Assembly: GCA_050730675.1 (NCBI GenBank)
Contig: JBOHNM010000129.1
Span: forward strand, 1 to 11,839
Reading direction: 5' to 3'
Origin: JBOHNM01 sp050730675
GTDB lineage: Bacteria; Planctomycetota; Phycisphaerae; Phycisphaerales; UBA1924
DNA: 11,839 nt
The notes beneath the pieces were generated by a model, which was not told the origin of the DNA, searched no databases, and worked only from the letters and a program-made list of their open reading frames with translations. Below are positions 6,223-11,839 of this stretch, one piece after another. Position 1 is the first letter of the stretch. The number at the start of each line of letters is the position of its first letter. A program made the translations under genes and the position numbers.

Positions 6223-6936
6223 ATGGGTGGGTTGCTGGAAAGCGTCACTTTGACGCGCCGGGTGCTGGTTGCGGTCGCCGCGCCGGCGGAGGCGCGGGCG
6301 GTGCTTGGCGGTCTGGGGGAACCAAAGGCCGACTCTGGCGCTGCGGAGAGTCCGTGGCGGCTGGTGACGGTTTCCGACCGCTTTGACTTGGTGGTGACTG
6401 GGGTGGGCAAGGCCAACGCCGCCGGCGCCATGGCGCGACTGGCCGATCCGGCTCGCCACGGAGCGGTGCTCAGCGTGGGCGTGGCCGGAGCCCTGCGCAA
6501 AGGCGGGATCGAGCTTCCTCTGCGGGCGACGGTAGCGGCCGAGGCCGCGGCGTACGCGGACGAGGGATCGGCGACCGAGCAAGGATTTGTGGATATCGCC
6601 GCGATGGGATTTGCCCCCGTCGCGGGAGGTGGGATGACCTTCGCGGCCGACCCGGCCTTGGTGAAACTGCTGCGACCTGGGGTGGACGCGGTGGGCGTGG
6701 TGGCGACGGTCTCGACGTGCTCGGGGACCGATGCGCTGGCGGCGGAGATCGCACGGCGGACGGGAGCGGTGGCCGAGGAGATGGAAGGAGCGGCGGTGGC
6801 GCAGACGGCGCTGCGGCTAGGAATCCCGTTCGCCGAGGTGCGGGTGATCAGCAACACGACGGGCGACCGCTCGAAACAGCGATGGGATCTGAAGGGGGCG
6901 CTCGAGCGGCTATCGGACCTGTGCGCGCGGCTGTAG
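6223..6936 (+). CDS. mqnB: Futalosine hydrolase (menaquinone biosynthesis)
   Basis: This 237-residue cytoplasmic enzyme of the PNP/UDP phosphorylase (MTA/SAH nucleosidase-like) family removes hypoxanthine from futalosine to give dehypoxanthine futalosine, step two of the futalosine route to menaquinone. Supporting motifs are a N-terminal strand VLVAVAAPAEA whose Glu fits the family acid, a GVGKANAA loop at about 61-68, and EEMEGAAVA at 185-193, where E188 should bind the ribose hydroxyls. VISNTTGDR at 208-216 follows, with D215 as the likely base-protonating Asp. The ending KQRWDLKGALERL is characteristic of MqnB rather than of MTA/SAH nucleosidases. Length matches the family. No other mqn gene is nearby. 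ATG 6223 has no Shine-Dalgarno, and TATGCT at 6211-6216 lies where a -10 box would put the transcript start at the ATG itself. It is divergent from the adaptor gene and 174 bp upstream of pilM. Confidence 0.83.
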   Translation: MGGLLESVTLTRRVLVAVAAPAEARAVLGGLGEPKADSGAAESPWRLVTVSDRFDLVVTGVGKANAAGAMARLADPARHGAVLSVGVAGALRKGGIELPLRATVAAEAAAYADEGSATEQGFVDIAAMGFAPVAGGGMTFAADPALVKLLRPGVDAVGVVATVSTCSGTDALAAEIARRTGAVAEEMEGAAVAQTALRLGIPFAEVRVISNTTGDRSKQRWDLKGALERLSDLCARL

Positions 6937-7096
6937 AGGTGGACGGCGTGCGCGGACGGGGGTGACCAGTCCGGTTGTGCGGTCTGCGGAAGGACGCGGA
7001 GTCCTGCCGTCGGGGAAGGTCCGTCAACCCCGCGTGGGGGGCGGTCGATCTGTACGGGGCGAGTCGGCGTGCGCGCTGGTGGCGTCGTCCTCGTGC

Positions 7097-7101
7097 AGGA
7101 G
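7097..7101 (+). promoter_or_regulatory. Ribosome-binding site of pilM
   Basis: AGGAG ends 9 nt before ATG 7111. This decides for the start at 7111 over the in-frame start at 7069, whose 14 extra residues have no family support. Confidence 0.6.
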
Positions 7102-7110
7102 TATCGCCGG

Positions 7111-8382
7111 ATGGCCCTGGGTTTCAGCAAGCTCAAATCGCTGGCAGCGCTCGGCGGTGCGGCTACGCCCATCGCGATCGACCTGGGCTCGCAGAGCATC
7201 AAGCTGCTGCAGCTTTCCGGCACGGACCAGCCGAACCTGATCTCAGCCGTGACGGTCGCGGTGCCCGAGGCGCTGCAATCCGACGCGGGTAAGCGTTTGC
7301 AGTTCCAACTCGAGGCGATCGGCCCCGCGCTGAAGCAGGGCGGCTTCCGCGGCAAGCGGGTTGTCTGCTCGCTGCCGTCGTCGCACACGTTCTGCAAACA
7401 CTTGCAGGTGCAGCCGGCCGATGGCGTGACGATCGATCAACTGGTGGCGGGCGAAGTGAGCACGCAGCTCACGTGCGACCCGTCGGCGCTGGTGTCGCGT
7501 TCGCTGCTGGTGGATGGGGCGCACACGGCGACGGGGGGCAAGTCGGAGGTGATCGCGCTGACGGTGGCCCGCTCGCTGGTGAGCAAGCTGATGGACACGA
7601 TCAAGGCGCAGCGGTGCCAGCTGGTGGGCCTGCAGCCCGAGTGCCTGGCGGTGCTGCACGGATTCGGGGCGGGGACGGCGGGGAAGCCCAGCGCGGACGC
7701 CGCGAGCGTGTACCTGGACATCGGGGCGGGCTCGACAAAGGTGTACATCGGGCACGGATCGACGGTGGTCTTCGCCAAGACGATCCAGCTCGGCGGGCGT
7801 TTCCTGGACCAGACGATCGCGCGGCAGGCGAACTGCACGCTCACCGAGGCCCGGGCGATGCGTTGGGGGATGAAGGTGCTGACGCGGGCCAGCCGCCCGG
7901 CGCGGACGCCCAGCGGCGCGACGCCGGAGGGAACGAGCAACGGATTCTCCGCCGCTCTGGAAGCGGTGATGAAGCTAGAGCGGATGCAGAACGAGGTCGG
8001 GGGCCAGCCCGCCGGCGGCGTGGCGGTCGCAACCGCGACGGCCGCCCCGGCTCCCGCGCCGCCGGCCGACGAGCACCACGGTCTGGACCTTTCGGAGCCG
8101 CTGGACACGCTGACGGACGAAGTGAACCTCTGCCTGCGGTACTACGAAGCGATGTTCCCGACACGCCGCGTGCAGCGGGCGATCTTCATCGGGGGCGAGT
8201 CCAAGCACCTGGGGCTGTGCCAGCACATCGCGCGGACGCTGCGGATGCCGGCGCACGTGGCGGACCCGCTCGCCCGCGTGGGACGTGGCGGCAGCGAGAA
8301 GACATTCGGGATTGACCTGCGCGAGCCGCAGCCAGCGTGGGCGGTGGCCCTGGGGCTGTGCCTGGCGCCGACGGACCTGTGA
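7111..8382 (+). CDS. pilM: Type IV pilus assembly protein PilM (actin-like ATPase)
   Basis: This 423-residue cytoplasmic protein has the FtsA/actin-like fold of PilM, which binds the short cytoplasmic tail of PilN and couples the cytoplasmic ATPase to the periplasmic PilN-PilO frame. The phosphate-1 motif is AIDLGSQSIKLLQL (from A22), the phosphate-2 motif is YLDIGAGSTKVYI (from Y201) and the adenosine motif is IFIGGESKHLG (from I358). QLGGRFLDQTIARQ is the usual PilM segment after phosphate-2. The protein is longer than typical PilM (about 350 residues). The excess is a 60-70-residue insertion at about 260-328, which includes a Pro/Ala stretch (AAPAPAPPADEHH) and looks disordered. It is the first gene of the pil block, followed 19 bp later by the PilN-like gene. 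Assignment is supported both by the motifs and by the PilN/PilO-type neighbours. Confidence 0.92.
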   Translation: MALGFSKLKSLAALGGAATPIAIDLGSQSIKLLQLSGTDQPNLISAVTVAVPEALQSDAGKRLQFQLEAIGPALKQGGFRGKRVVCSLPSSHTFCKHLQVQPADGVTIDQLVAGEVSTQLTCDPSALVSRSLLVDGAHTATGGKSEVIALTVARSLVSKLMDTIKAQRCQLVGLQPECLAVLHGFGAGTAGKPSADAASVYLDIGAGSTKVYIGHGSTVVFAKTIQLGGRFLDQTIARQANCTLTEARAMRWGMKVLTRASRPARTPSGATPEGTSNGFSAALEAVMKLERMQNEVGGQPAGGVAVATATAAPAPAPPADEHHGLDLSEPLDTLTDEVNLCLRYYEAMFPTRRVQRAIFIGGESKHLGLCQHIARTLRMPAHVADPLARVGRGGSEKTFGIDLREPQPAWAVALGLCLAPTDL

Positions 8383-8394
8383 TACGAGTTTTCT

Positions 8395-8400
8395 GAGGAG
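8395..8400 (+). promoter_or_regulatory. Ribosome-binding site of the PilN-like gene
   Basis: GAGGAG lies 1 nt from ATG 8402 but 7 nt from the in-frame GTG 8408. The spacing favours GTG 8408 as the actual start, which would shorten the protein by two residues. Confidence 0.5.
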
Positions 8401-8401
8401 T

Positions 8402-9214
8402 ATGGCCGTGACGAACAGCACGCCGACGAGCTTCTTGCCCGAGGACTACCTGGCGCAGCGCCAGGAGACCAAGACCAACATCATCCACCTGATCCTGTTC
8501 GGCGTGGTGCTGTTCGGGGTCATCGGCGCGTTCTTCGTGACGCACCGCCAGTGGGCGTCGGTTCGCGAGCAGCAGTACGAGATCAACCGCCAGTACACGG
8601 CGGAGAACGAGAAGATCGAGCAGCTCAAGGCATTGGAGAAGCAGAAGGCCGAGATGCTCGAGCGGGCGGAGATCACCACGGCGCTGCTGGAGCGCGTGCC
8701 GCGGTCGATCCTGCTGGCCGAGCTGATCAACCGGATGCCCGAGCGGGTGACAATGACGGAGATCACGCTGCAGAGCAAGCGCCTGCCCGACGAGGTGCCC
8801 AAGTCGGCCAAGCCGACAGGCGCACCGCAGTCGCTGTCGGCGACCAAGTCGGCCGCGCCGGGGGCACCGGTGGAAGCCCCCAAGCCCAAGCCCGCGAAGT
8901 ACGAGTACACGATCGTGATGGTCGGCTACTCGGCTGCGGACCAGGATGTCGCCGACTTCCAGACCTCGCTCAAGGAATGTCCGCTGATCACCGGAGTTGA
9001 CCTGGCGAGCGCGCAGGAGCAGACGGTCAACGACGTGGCGCTGCGCAAGTTCAAGATCGAAGCGAAGATCCGCCCTGACGCGGATGCCCGCCGGATCGAG
9101 CCGCTGCAGATTCCGCGGCTGCGGAGCCTGAACGGATCGGGGCTGACCAAGGGGAAGACCTCGGGTGTGACGCCCGCCAAGGGCGAGACGGCGGGAGCAG
9201 AGCAGCCGAAGTGA
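8402..9214 (+). CDS. pilN: PilN-like type IV pilus / secretion assembly protein
   Basis: This 270-residue single-pass inner-membrane protein is PilN-like. Its short cytoplasmic tail carries TSFLPEDYLAQRQETK (9-24), corresponding to the conserved NLLP-type PilN tail that docks into PilM. A membrane segment spans about 27-47 and a charged coiled coil about 50-95. Then comes a periplasmic ferredoxin-like region that is split: RSILLAELINRMPERVTMTEI on one side and YEYTIVMVGYSAADQDVADF on the other, separated by a Pro/Ala/Lys linker (about 130-162). A low-complexity tail (about 235-270) follows. Canonical PilN is about 180-200 residues, so the linker and tail are the extra material. The gene lies directly after pilM, and a 71-bp spacer with a heptanucleotide array separates it from the PilO-like gene. 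The start is ATG 8402 or, by ribosome-site spacing, GTG 8408. Confidence 0.85.
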   Translation: MAVTNSTPTSFLPEDYLAQRQETKTNIIHLILFGVVLFGVIGAFFVTHRQWASVREQQYEINRQYTAENEKIEQLKALEKQKAEMLERAEITTALLERVPRSILLAELINRMPERVTMTEITLQSKRLPDEVPKSAKPTGAPQSLSATKSAAPGAPVEAPKPKPAKYEYTIVMVGYSAADQDVADFQTSLKECPLITGVDLASAQEQTVNDVALRKFKIEAKIRPDADARRIEPLQIPRLRSLNGSGLTKGKTSGVTPAKGETAGAEQPK

Positions 9215-9226
9215 GGGCTGTGAGAA

Positions 9227-9268
9227 GGCACTAGAAACTCGGCACTGGGCACTGGGAATTCGGAACGC
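9227..9268. repeat. Heptanucleotide array, six units near GGCACTN
   Basis: Six 7-bp units begin at 9227, 9234, 9241, 9248, 9255 and 9262. Three read GGCACTN, two are GGAA-type variants and one is GAAACTC. The array fills most of the 71-bp spacer between the PilN-like and PilO-like genes and ends just before the PilO-like ribosome-binding site. Confidence 0.65.
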
Positions 9269-9273
9269 AGTTG

Positions 9274-9279
9274 AAGGAG
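9274..9279 (+). promoter_or_regulatory. Ribosome-binding site of the PilO-like gene
   Basis: AAGGAG ends 6 nt before ATG 9286. This is the strongest ribosome site in the block and rules out the TTG at 9271, which lies upstream of it. Confidence 0.65.
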
Positions 9280-9285
9280 CAGGTC

Positions 9286-9867
9286 ATGGTGTTCGGATTG
9301 CGACAACTGATTGTGATGGCGGTGCTGCTGGCGGTGCCGCTGGCGAGCTACTTCCTGGTCTTCCGCCCGCAGAACGTGGAGATCACGCGGGCCAAGGCGG
9401 AAGTGGAGATGAAGCTCAAGACGCTGGACAAGCTGCGTGAGGAGACCAGCCGCAGCGAGGACCTGCTGCAGGCCAACGAAAAGATGAAAGAGGCGATCAC
9501 GGGCGTCGAGAGCCGGTTGCCCCCCGACAAGGAAGCCGACACCGTGCTGCGCGACGTGGCGAACATCGCGGGCAAGAACGGCCTGCGCATCCCCAAGTTC
9601 GTGCGGAGCAACAACAAGATCCCGGCGGGCATCGCGCAGGAGCAGCAGCTGGAGATCGAGATCGTGGGTGACTTCGACGGGTTCTACCAGTTCCTGCTGG
9701 ACCTGGAGAAGCTGCCGCGCATCACGCGCCTGCCGGACTTCAAGATCCTGCGGTCGGAGGACCACGACAAGAACCCCGACGCGCAGGCCAAGGACGGGCT
9801 GATGAAGGCGAACCTGACGCTGAGCATTTATTTCCAGGGTGAACTTGCCGGAGCAACCCATGAGTGA
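9286..9867 (+). CDS. pilO: PilO-like type IV pilus assembly protein
   Basis: This 193-residue single-pass inner-membrane protein should pair with PilN in the periplasm to form the alignment subcomplex. It has a very short cytoplasmic end, a membrane segment at about 6-26 (IVMAVLLAVPLASYFLVF) and a coiled coil at about 30-75. A compact C-terminal domain follows with two hallmark PilO segments: SRLPPDKEADTVLRDVANIA with GKNGLRIP after it, and DGFYQFLLDLEKLPRITRLP. Length fits the family (about 190-210). Its last 8 bp overlap the start of the next gene, which indicates translational coupling. Confidence 0.88.
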   Translation: MVFGLRQLIVMAVLLAVPLASYFLVFRPQNVEITRAKAEVEMKLKTLDKLREETSRSEDLLQANEKMKEAITGVESRLPPDKEADTVLRDVANIAGKNGLRIPKFVRSNNKIPAGIAQEQQLEIEIVGDFDGFYQFLLDLEKLPRITRLPDFKILRSEDHDKNPDAQAKDGLMKANLTLSIYFQGELAGATHE

Positions 9868-10588
9868 CCCCAACTCCCCCCCCCAGCCGACCAGCGAGAT
9901 GATCCCCCTCGGGACCGACGAGAACCTCAACGCGAGCGGGGGGCCCGAGGAGCTCTCAGGCGCGACCGAGGCGATGCAGGGCCTGGACCTGACGGCGGCG
10001 CCCAAGAGCCGCTTCAACATGCAGATGGTGATCCTGGCGATCATCGTCTGCGTTGCCGGCGGCGTGCTATACGCCATGCGCCGTGTGGGTCTTGCGCCGG
10101 CCGCGGGCATCGCGGCCACGCCGTTCAAGTACGACCTGCCGCAATCGCCCAAGGGGGCCAAGAACGACCAGACCAGCGTGCTGGCGGACTTGAACGCCAG
10201 CCGCACCCAGCAACAGGTGCCGACGGACCAAGTGAAGAAGAACCCGTTCCGGATGGCCGGCGCGGTGATGATGGGCGGACCCGCGCCCGAGCCGGGGACG
10301 GTCAAACCGATCGACACCACCGACGCGGCGGCACGAGCGGCGGCGCTCGAGGCCGCGGCGCACGCCAAGAGCCTGGAGCAGTCCTTCAAGGCTCTGCAAC
10401 TCAACGGTGTGATGAGCGGCAAGCCGCCGGTGGCCCGCATCAACGGCAAGCTCTACCGCGAGGGCATGGTCGTGAACAAGCAGTTCACGATCGCGTCGAT
10501 CGACGGGCTGAAAGTGAAGCTGACAGCGGACGGGCGTGAGTTTGACCTGACGATCGCCAACGCCGACGGCGAGAACACCAAGCCGTGA
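9860..10588 (+). CDS. Single-pass protein with C-terminal PilP/GspC-type domain
   Basis: This 242-residue protein has a cytoplasmic N-terminal segment of about 54 residues that is rich in Pro, Glu and Gly. A membrane span (about 55-73, QMVILAIIVCVAGGVLYAM), a periplasmic linker and a NPF motif (128-130) follow. A small beta domain lies at about 178-234 (LQLNGVMSGKPPVARINGK and FTIASIDGLKVKLTADG), matching the homology-region fold shared by GspC and PilP. In those systems this domain binds the N0 domain of the secretin. Classical PilP is a lipoprotein. This one has no lipobox and a membrane anchor, so its architecture is GspC-like although it occupies the PilP position. The start is ATG 9860, with GGAG 6 nt upstream, overlapping pilO by 8 bp. 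Nine consecutive C lie at codons 6-8 (9876-9884). The poly-Ala stretch at 155-168 is helical. Confidence 0.7.
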   Translation: MSDPNSPPQPTSEMIPLGTDENLNASGGPEELSGATEAMQGLDLTAAPKSRFNMQMVILAIIVCVAGGVLYAMRRVGLAPAAGIAATPFKYDLPQSPKGAKNDQTSVLADLNASRTQQQVPTDQVKKNPFRMAGAVMMGGPAPEPGTVKPIDTTDAAARAAALEAAAHAKSLEQSFKALQLNGVMSGKPPVARINGKLYREGMVVNKQFTIASIDGLKVKLTADGREFDLTIANADGENTKP

Positions 10589-10639
10589 TGTGCGGGTGAA
10601 CCGGGGTCGATTGTCGCGTGTGTTGGGCCTGTGATCGAC

Positions 10640-10645
10640 GGGGAG
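10640..10645 (+). promoter_or_regulatory. Ribosome-binding site of the GspE/PilB gene
   Basis: GGGGAG ends 9 nt before GTG 10655. An in-frame GTG at 10631 lies upstream of this site and is therefore less likely to be the start. Confidence 0.45.
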
Positions 10646-10654
10646 TGCATATCC

Positions 10655-11839
10655 GTGGGCAAGTTCGACATCGACGACATTCTCAACGAGTTGGGGGTCA
10701 ACCCGAACGATCCGAGCAAGCCGGCGCGTCCGAAGGACGCCACGCCGGGGATGAAGCCGATGGACCCGGCGGAGGCCGCGGCGCTGCTGGGGAACAAGAA
10801 GAAGCACACGGTGGACCGCGCGGAGGATGCGTTCAACGGCGTACCGGCAGTACCGTCGGGCCAGGAGTCCTACACGCAGAAGGTACGTGCAGACAACGAC
10901 CCGGCTGTGCCCGTGCAACGCAATGCGCCGACCTCCAAGGTCGGTGAGGCCCTGAGCGAGATCTACCAGCCGGAGGGCACGGGACTGGTGAAGCACACCG
11001 GCGGCGACCTGGGCGAGTTGCTGGTGCGACGCGGCGCGATCTCGCAGGAGAAGCTGCAGACGGCGCTGACGATCGTGAAGCAGTCATCAGGACGGCGTCT
11101 GACCGAGGTGCTGGCCGAGCAGGGGTGCGACGAGGCGCAGGTGCAGGCGGGGCTGGCGGAGATGCTCGGGCTTGGGTTCGAGCGCATCGACCTGAACAAG
11201 GGCCTGGACGGCGGCATCGACGGCAAGATGCTCCAGCGGCTGACGGTGGAGTTCTGCAAGCAGAGCCAGGTGATCCCGCTGCGCGTTGAAGGCTCGCGCG
11301 CCGTCGTCGGCATGGTCAAGCCCGACGACCCGTTCATGATCGACGAGGTGCGCCGGCGGCTGGGCGTGGCCTCGATCAAGGTCGTCTGCGTGACGGCGTT
11401 CGACCAGCGCGGCGCGATGGAAGTGGTCGGCAGCCAGGCCGGGGCGTCGAATGTCGACGTGAACAAGATCCTCTCCGAGGTGCAGGAGACGGATGTCCAG
11501 GTGGACAAGCGGCAGGACCAGGAAGTGGACCTCGAAAAAGAGGCCGCCGAGTCGCCGGTCATCCGCTATGTGAACTACATCATCCAGACGGCCGTGAAAG
11601 AGGGCGCGTCGGACATCCACATCGAGCCTGCGGAAAAGAAGCTCAAGGTGCGTTTCCGCATCGACGGCGAGCTGTACGAGACGATGCAGCCGCCGGGCAG
11701 CATGTCGGCGGCCATCACCAGTCGTCTGAAGATCATGGCGAACCTCGACATCTCCGAGCGGCGTTTGCCGCAGGACGGCCGCATCCGCTGCACGGTGAGC
11801 GGGCGCAAGCTGGACCTGCGTATGAGCACGCTGCCGACG
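10655..11839 (+). CDS. GspE/PilB-family secretion or pilus assembly ATPase, 3' end outside window
   Basis: An uninterrupted frame of 395 codons starts at GTG 10655 and runs off the right end. It encodes the N-terminal part of a hexameric cytoplasmic ATPase that powers type IV pilus extension or type II secretion. Residues 1-115 form a low-complexity, probably disordered leader. About 117-275 is a MshEN/T2SSE_N domain (GDLGELLVRRGAISQEKL and after). A charged linker follows. The ATPase N2 domain then begins, with ASDIHIEP at 318-325, VRFRIDGELYE just after, and ISERRLPQDGR at 366-376, which are hallmarks of GspE/PilB rather than of PilT retraction ATPases. The Walker A, Asp and Walker B boxes lie beyond the window. 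The gene follows the GspC/PilP-like gene by 66 bp. PilB versus GspE cannot be settled from this part, and pilus context favours PilB. Confidence 0.9.
   Translation, partial: MGKFDIDDILNELGVNPNDPSKPARPKDATPGMKPMDPAEAAALLGNKKKHTVDRAEDAFNGVPAVPSGQESYTQKVRADNDPAVPVQRNAPTSKVGEALSEIYQPEGTGLVKHTGGDLGELLVRRGAISQEKLQTALTIVKQSSGRRLTEVLAEQGCDEAQVQAGLAEMLGLGFERIDLNKGLDGGIDGKMLQRLTVEFCKQSQVIPLRVEGSRAVVGMVKPDDPFMIDEVRRRLGVASIKVVCVTAFDQRGAMEVVGSQAGASNVDVNKILSEVQETDVQVDKRQDQEVDLEKEAAESPVIRYVNYIIQTAVKEGASDIHIEPAEKKLKVRFRIDGELYETMQPPGSMSAAITSRLKIMANLDISERRLPQDGRIRCTVSGRKLDLRMSTLPT

Noticed and set aside
6937..7110. Small RNA or leader in the gap before pilM
   Set aside because: Only a 5-bp hairpin (6991-7005) is visible. 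There is no terminator or promoter, so no feature is claimed.
8926..10449. 507-codon minus-strand open frame opposite the pil genes
   Set aside because: The opposite strand has three overlapping or adjacent genes with family motifs, so this frame is a compositional shadow.
1..11839. tRNA, rRNA, CRISPR array, insertion sequence or phage integration site
   Set aside because: I saw no cloverleaf-like segment, no regular repeat-spacer pattern and no transposase or integrase frame. This was by eye only. tRNAscan-SE or a repeat finder would settle it.

Overview
The window is GC-rich, densely coding bacterial chromosome. It probably comes from a planctomycete, most likely a member of the class Phycisphaerae. 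This rests on three things: the GC-rich codon use, a short C-terminal tail near the left end of the kind that closes many secreted planctomycete proteins (ending in FFAGCP), and the mix of a PilM-N-O assembly block with a futalosine-pathway gene. The assignment is an inference, not something the sequence proves.

Left edge (1-649): this holds no intact gene. It contains a near-perfect 24-bp palindrome, two overlapping and mutually exclusive hairpins, a 46-codon fragment of a secreted-protein tail on the minus strand, and several REP-like GC hairpins. Next come three plus-strand genes: a LOG-family nucleotide phosphoribohydrolase-like protein (650-1810), a lipoprotein of unknown function (1907-2959), and an HD-GYP-like protein with a damaged HD dyad (3063-4355). 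A minus-strand gene for a membrane-anchored HlyD/MacA-type adaptor (4362-6056) converges on the last of these with only 6 bp between stop codons. A divergent plus-strand gene then encodes a futalosine hydrolase (mqnB, 6223-6936).

Right half (7111-11839): a compact plus-strand block encodes a type IV pilus / type II secretion assembly platform. In order it has PilM (actin-like), PilN-like and PilO-like inner-membrane proteins, a single-pass protein with a C-terminal GspC/PilP-type domain, and a GspE/PilB ATPase that runs off the right end. PilM would dock on the cytoplasmic tail of PilN. PilN and PilO would form the periplasmic alignment subcomplex. The fourth protein would contact an outer-membrane secretin that is not encoded here, and the ATPase would drive assembly. 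The ATPase gene starts with GTG at 10655.

Most of the window is ordinary. The features most worth a second look are the two heptanucleotide-repeat arrays (one of them encodes a lipoprotein signal peptide), the GspC-like replacement for PilP with a C9 tract at its start, the degenerate HD-GYP domain, the remnant tail, and the double hairpin with the palindrome at the left end. I found no convincing evidence of a wholly new multi-gene system, and no tRNA, rRNA, CRISPR array or transposase.
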